In this document: piece by piece, positions 62,220 through 64,000 of the stretch
Layout: each line of letters opens with the position of its first letter
Position numbering within the stretch: the stretch's first letter is position 1
Made by a program: the position numbers and the translations under genes
Assembly: GCF_900091435.1 (NCBI RefSeq)
Contig: NZ_FMCS01000001.1
Span: 495,512 to 559,511 of the forward strand
Origin: Micromonospora chaiyaphumensis
GTDB taxonomy: Bacteria; Actinomycetota; Actinomycetes; Mycobacteriales; Micromonosporaceae
Length of the DNA stretch: 64,000 nt
Reading direction: 5' to 3'
The notes under the pieces: model-generated
Told to the model about the DNA's origin: nothing
What the model saw: only the letters and a program-made list of their open reading frames with translations
Database searches by the model: none

Positions 62220-63098
62220 TCAGTGGGCGAGGTCGAGCCCGGCCAGCCGCTCCGGGTCGGCGATCACGTCGATGGCGGCGATCCGCCCGTCGGTCACGGT
62301 GAACGCCATCACCGACAGCGGCCGGCCGGCCGCGCTGACCAGCACCCCGGCCGCGCCGTTGACGAGCACCGGCCGGGCGAACGGAGAGAACCGGCCGAAC
62401 GTGGTGGCCTGCGCGGCCACCACCCGCGCCCCGGTGAGCACCGTGGAGTGCCGCGCCCGTGCGGTCCCGCCGTCGGAGCGGAGCACCACGTCGGGGTGCA
62501 GCACGGCCACCAGCCGGTCGAAGTCGCCCTCCCGGGCGGCGGCCAGGAACGCGCTGACCACCTCCCGCTGGCGGGCCAGGTCCGGGTCGGGCGCGGGCGC
62601 CTGGCCGCGAACCCGGCGACGGGCGCGGCTGGCGAGCTGCCGGGCGGCGGCCGGTGACCGGTCGACCAGCGCGCCGATCTCCTCGAACGGCACGCCGAAC
62701 ATGTCGTGCAGCACGAAGGCGAGCCGCTCGGTCGGGGTGAGCGTGTCCAGGACCACGAGCAGCGCCAGCCCGACCGAGTCGGCCAGCACGGCGGCGTACG
62801 CCGGATCGGCGTCCCCCTCCGCGACGTCCACGACCGGGTCGGGCAGGCGTACCTCGAGGGGGTCCTCGCGGCGGGTGGCGCGGGCCCGCAGGGTGTTCAG
62901 GCACACCCGGGCGACGACCGTGGTCAGCCAGGCGGCCAGGTTGTCCACCTCAGCGGTGTCGGTGCGGGCCAGCCGCAACCAGGTCTCCTGCACGGCGTCC
63001 TCGGCCTCGCTCAGCGAGCCGAGCATCCGGTAGGCCACCGCCCGCAGCCGCGGCCGCTCCCGCTCGAACCGTTCGGTCAGCCCGGCGTCCTCGCCCAT
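62220..63098 (-). CDS. ECF41-type sigma factor with SnoaL-like C-terminal domain
   Basis: The 292-residue protein has sigma2 (about 10-75, AYRMLGSLSEAEDAVQETWLR), sigma4 (about 112-165, TPTERLAFVLHDMFGVPFEEIG), and a SnoaL-like C-terminal extension (about 175-290). This is the ECF41/SigJ layout, in which the extension tunes activity in place of a separate anti-sigma factor. The family's DGGGK motif appears here as DGGTA (209-213). It is divergent from an epimerase-like gene, the typical ECF41 target, and both genes carry the same promoter-like pattern. GGAAGGA lies before the ATG. Confidence 0.92.
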   Translation of the reverse strand: MGEDAGLTERFERERPRLRAVAYRMLGSLSEAEDAVQETWLRLARTDTAEVDNLAAWLTTVVARVCLNTLRARATRREDPLEVRLPDPVVDVAEGDADPAYAAVLADSVGLALLVVLDTLTPTERLAFVLHDMFGVPFEEIGALVDRSPAAARQLASRARRRVRGQAPAPDPDLARQREVVSAFLAAAREGDFDRLVAVLHPDVVLRSDGGTARARHSTVLTGARVVAAQATTFGRFSPFARPVLVNGAAGVLVSAAGRPLSVMAFTVTDGRIAAIDVIADPERLAGLDLAH

Positions 63099-63131
63099 GT
63101 CCCAGTCCTTCCGCGCGGGGGTTCCGGTTGA

Positions 63132-63160
63132 CCGACCCGCACCGGCCCGCCGGTGTGACC
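63132..63160 (-). promoter_or_regulatory. ECF41-like promoter of the sigma factor gene
   Basis: Read on the minus strand: GGTCACA, 16 nt, GGTCGG. It mirrors the promoter on the other side. The known ECF41 consensus is close to TGTCACA-N16-CGTC. It supports autoregulation. Confidence 0.6.
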
Positions 63161-63181
63161 GGAGGTGACGCCGGTCACTTC

Positions 63182-63210
63182 GGTCACACGTCCGGCCCGC
63201 CGCGGGTCGA
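63182..63210 (+). promoter_or_regulatory. ECF41-like promoter of the epimerase-like gene
   Basis: GGTCACA, 16 nt, GGTCGA, followed by a leader of about 40 nt and AAGGAGG. Together with the divergent copy it forms the inverted repeat GTGTGACCG/CGGTCACAC (63153-63189), with a further GTGAC/GTCAC pair inside. Confidence 0.6.
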
Positions 63211-63256
63211 GCCGGTGCAGCCCGACCGTAGCGAAGATCTTTTCAAGGAGGACGAC

Positions 63257-64000
63257 ATGAACGCACCCATCCTGGTCACCGGCGGCACCGGCACCCTCGG
63301 CCGGCTGGTCGTACCGCTGTTGCGCGAGGCCGGCCACCCGGTACGCGTGCTCAGCCGCCGCGGCGGCCGGCCCGGCGACGGCGTCACGCACGTCACCGCC
63401 GACCTGCTCACCGGCGCGGGCGTCGACCCGGCGGTGCACGGCGTCGGCACCGTGCTGCACCTGGCCGGCGGCCCCAAGGGCGACGACGTGGCCACCCGCC
63501 ACCTGGTCGACGCCGCCCGGCGCGCGGACGTGGGCCACCTCGTGTACATCTCGGTGGTCGGGGCGGACCGGGTGCCGCTGGCCTGGCTGCGGTCCAAGCT
63601 GGACGCCGAGCGGGCCGTCGCCGGCGCCGGCGTGCCGTGGACGACGCTGCGCGCCGCCCAGTTCCACGACCTGACGCTGACCGTGGTGGCCAGGATGGCG
63701 ATGCTCCCCGTGGTCCCGGTTCCCGGGGGCCTGCGGTTGCAGCCGGTCGACGCCCGCGAGGTGGCGGCCCGGATGGCCGAGCTGACGCTGGGCGCGCCGG
63801 CCGGCCTGGTGCCCGAGCTGGCCGGACCCCGCGTCTACGGCCTGGGCGAACTGGTCGCCGGCTACCTGGCGGCCGCCGGTCGGCGCGGGCGGCCGCGGCT
63901 GCCCGTCCGGCTGCCGGGCAGAGCCGGCCGGGCCTACCGGAACGGGGACAACCTCGCCCGCCCCGGGGCCACCCTCGGCGTACGCACCTGGGAGGCGTTC
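63257..64000 (+). CDS. NmrA/epimerase-like NAD(P)-binding protein (partial, runs off the window)
   Basis: The first 248 residues are visible and the frame is open to the last base. The N-terminus carries the Rossmann motif VTGGTGTLGRLVVPLL, then SRRGGRPGD, LHLAGGPKGD and VYISVVGAD, as in NmrA-like atypical SDR proteins, which act on or sense NAD(P) substrates. AAGGAGG lies 5 nt before the ATG. It is divergent from the ECF41 sigma factor and is its probable target, the 'epimerase' member of the COE group known to accompany ECF41. Confidence 0.88.
   Translation, partial: MNAPILVTGGTGTLGRLVVPLLREAGHPVRVLSRRGGRPGDGVTHVTADLLTGAGVDPAVHGVGTVLHLAGGPKGDDVATRHLVDAARRADVGHLVYISVVGADRVPLAWLRSKLDAERAVAGAGVPWTTLRAAQFHDLTLTVVARMAMLPVVPVPGGLRLQPVDAREVAARMAELTLGAPAGLVPELAGPRVYGLGELVAGYLAAAGRRGRPRLPVRLPGRAGRAYRNGDNLARPGATLGVRTWEAF

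Overview
The window is very GC-rich, uses GTG and TTG starts freely, is densely packed with short gene gaps, and has many long open shadow frames. It carries a c-di-AMP riboswitch over an Rpf-type muralidase, many secreted hydrolases, an ECF41-type sigma factor and several probable leaderless genes. All of this points to an actinobacterial chromosome. A member of the Micromonosporaceae is my best guess, but that is inference. I see no rRNA, tRNA, insertion sequence, prophage or CRISPR array.

Region by region. 1-19 kb is a secreted-hydrolase region. It holds a GH6 cellulase, a class A penicillin-binding protein, a family III CoA-transferase, a YdeI-like protein, a coupled lipoprotein/TlpA pair, and four exported peptidases (M6, S15, M14, M4). 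A catalytically degenerate DapA-like protein and its divergent PucR-type regulator sit among them. 19-26 kb holds a YbaB-like protein, an Rpf/LysM cell-wall hydrolase under a CRP-like site and a c-di-AMP riboswitch, a relic of a GH3 gene, an LLM-hemerythrin fusion, HxlR and SDR genes, and htpG. 26-28.2 kb is a tightly coupled three-gene operon (FadR-type regulator, fatty-acid-hydroxylase-superfamily enzyme, YhhN/TMEM86-type protein) that I propose acts on ether lipids. 28-36 kb holds a vanadium haloperoxidase, a beta-hydroxyacid dehydrogenase, a FUSC transporter, smpB and a regulator/MFS pair. 36-41.8 kb holds GH3 and GH16 glucanase genes (divergent, sharing a CebR-like operator), a strong REP-like hairpin, a GNAT and a PhzF protein.

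41.9-57.6 kb is taken up by two giant genes on the minus strand. One is a 3222-residue exported protein with an RTX repeat C-terminus. The other is a roughly 1930-residue protein with a TIR domain, a calcineurin-like phosphoesterase fold, a NACHT ATPase, pentapeptide repeats and 15 WD40 repeats. The second is the most exciting object here. It has the layout of a single-gene NLR/STAND immune receptor, yet by hand alignment both candidate effector domains have lost their catalytic residues. 57.6-64 kb holds an SLC13/ArsB-type permease, an ArsR-type repressor with a divergent questin-oxidase-like gene, a GNAT, and an ECF41 sigma factor divergent from a partial NmrA/epimerase-like gene with matching promoters on both sides.

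Regulatory logic visible in the sequence: CebR-like boxes link the GH6 and GH3/GH16 genes; CRP plus c-di-AMP sensing control the muralidase; several regulators have palindromes next to their own promoters; and at least eight genes show a -10-like hexamer 6-7 nt before the start codon, as expected for leaderless mRNAs.
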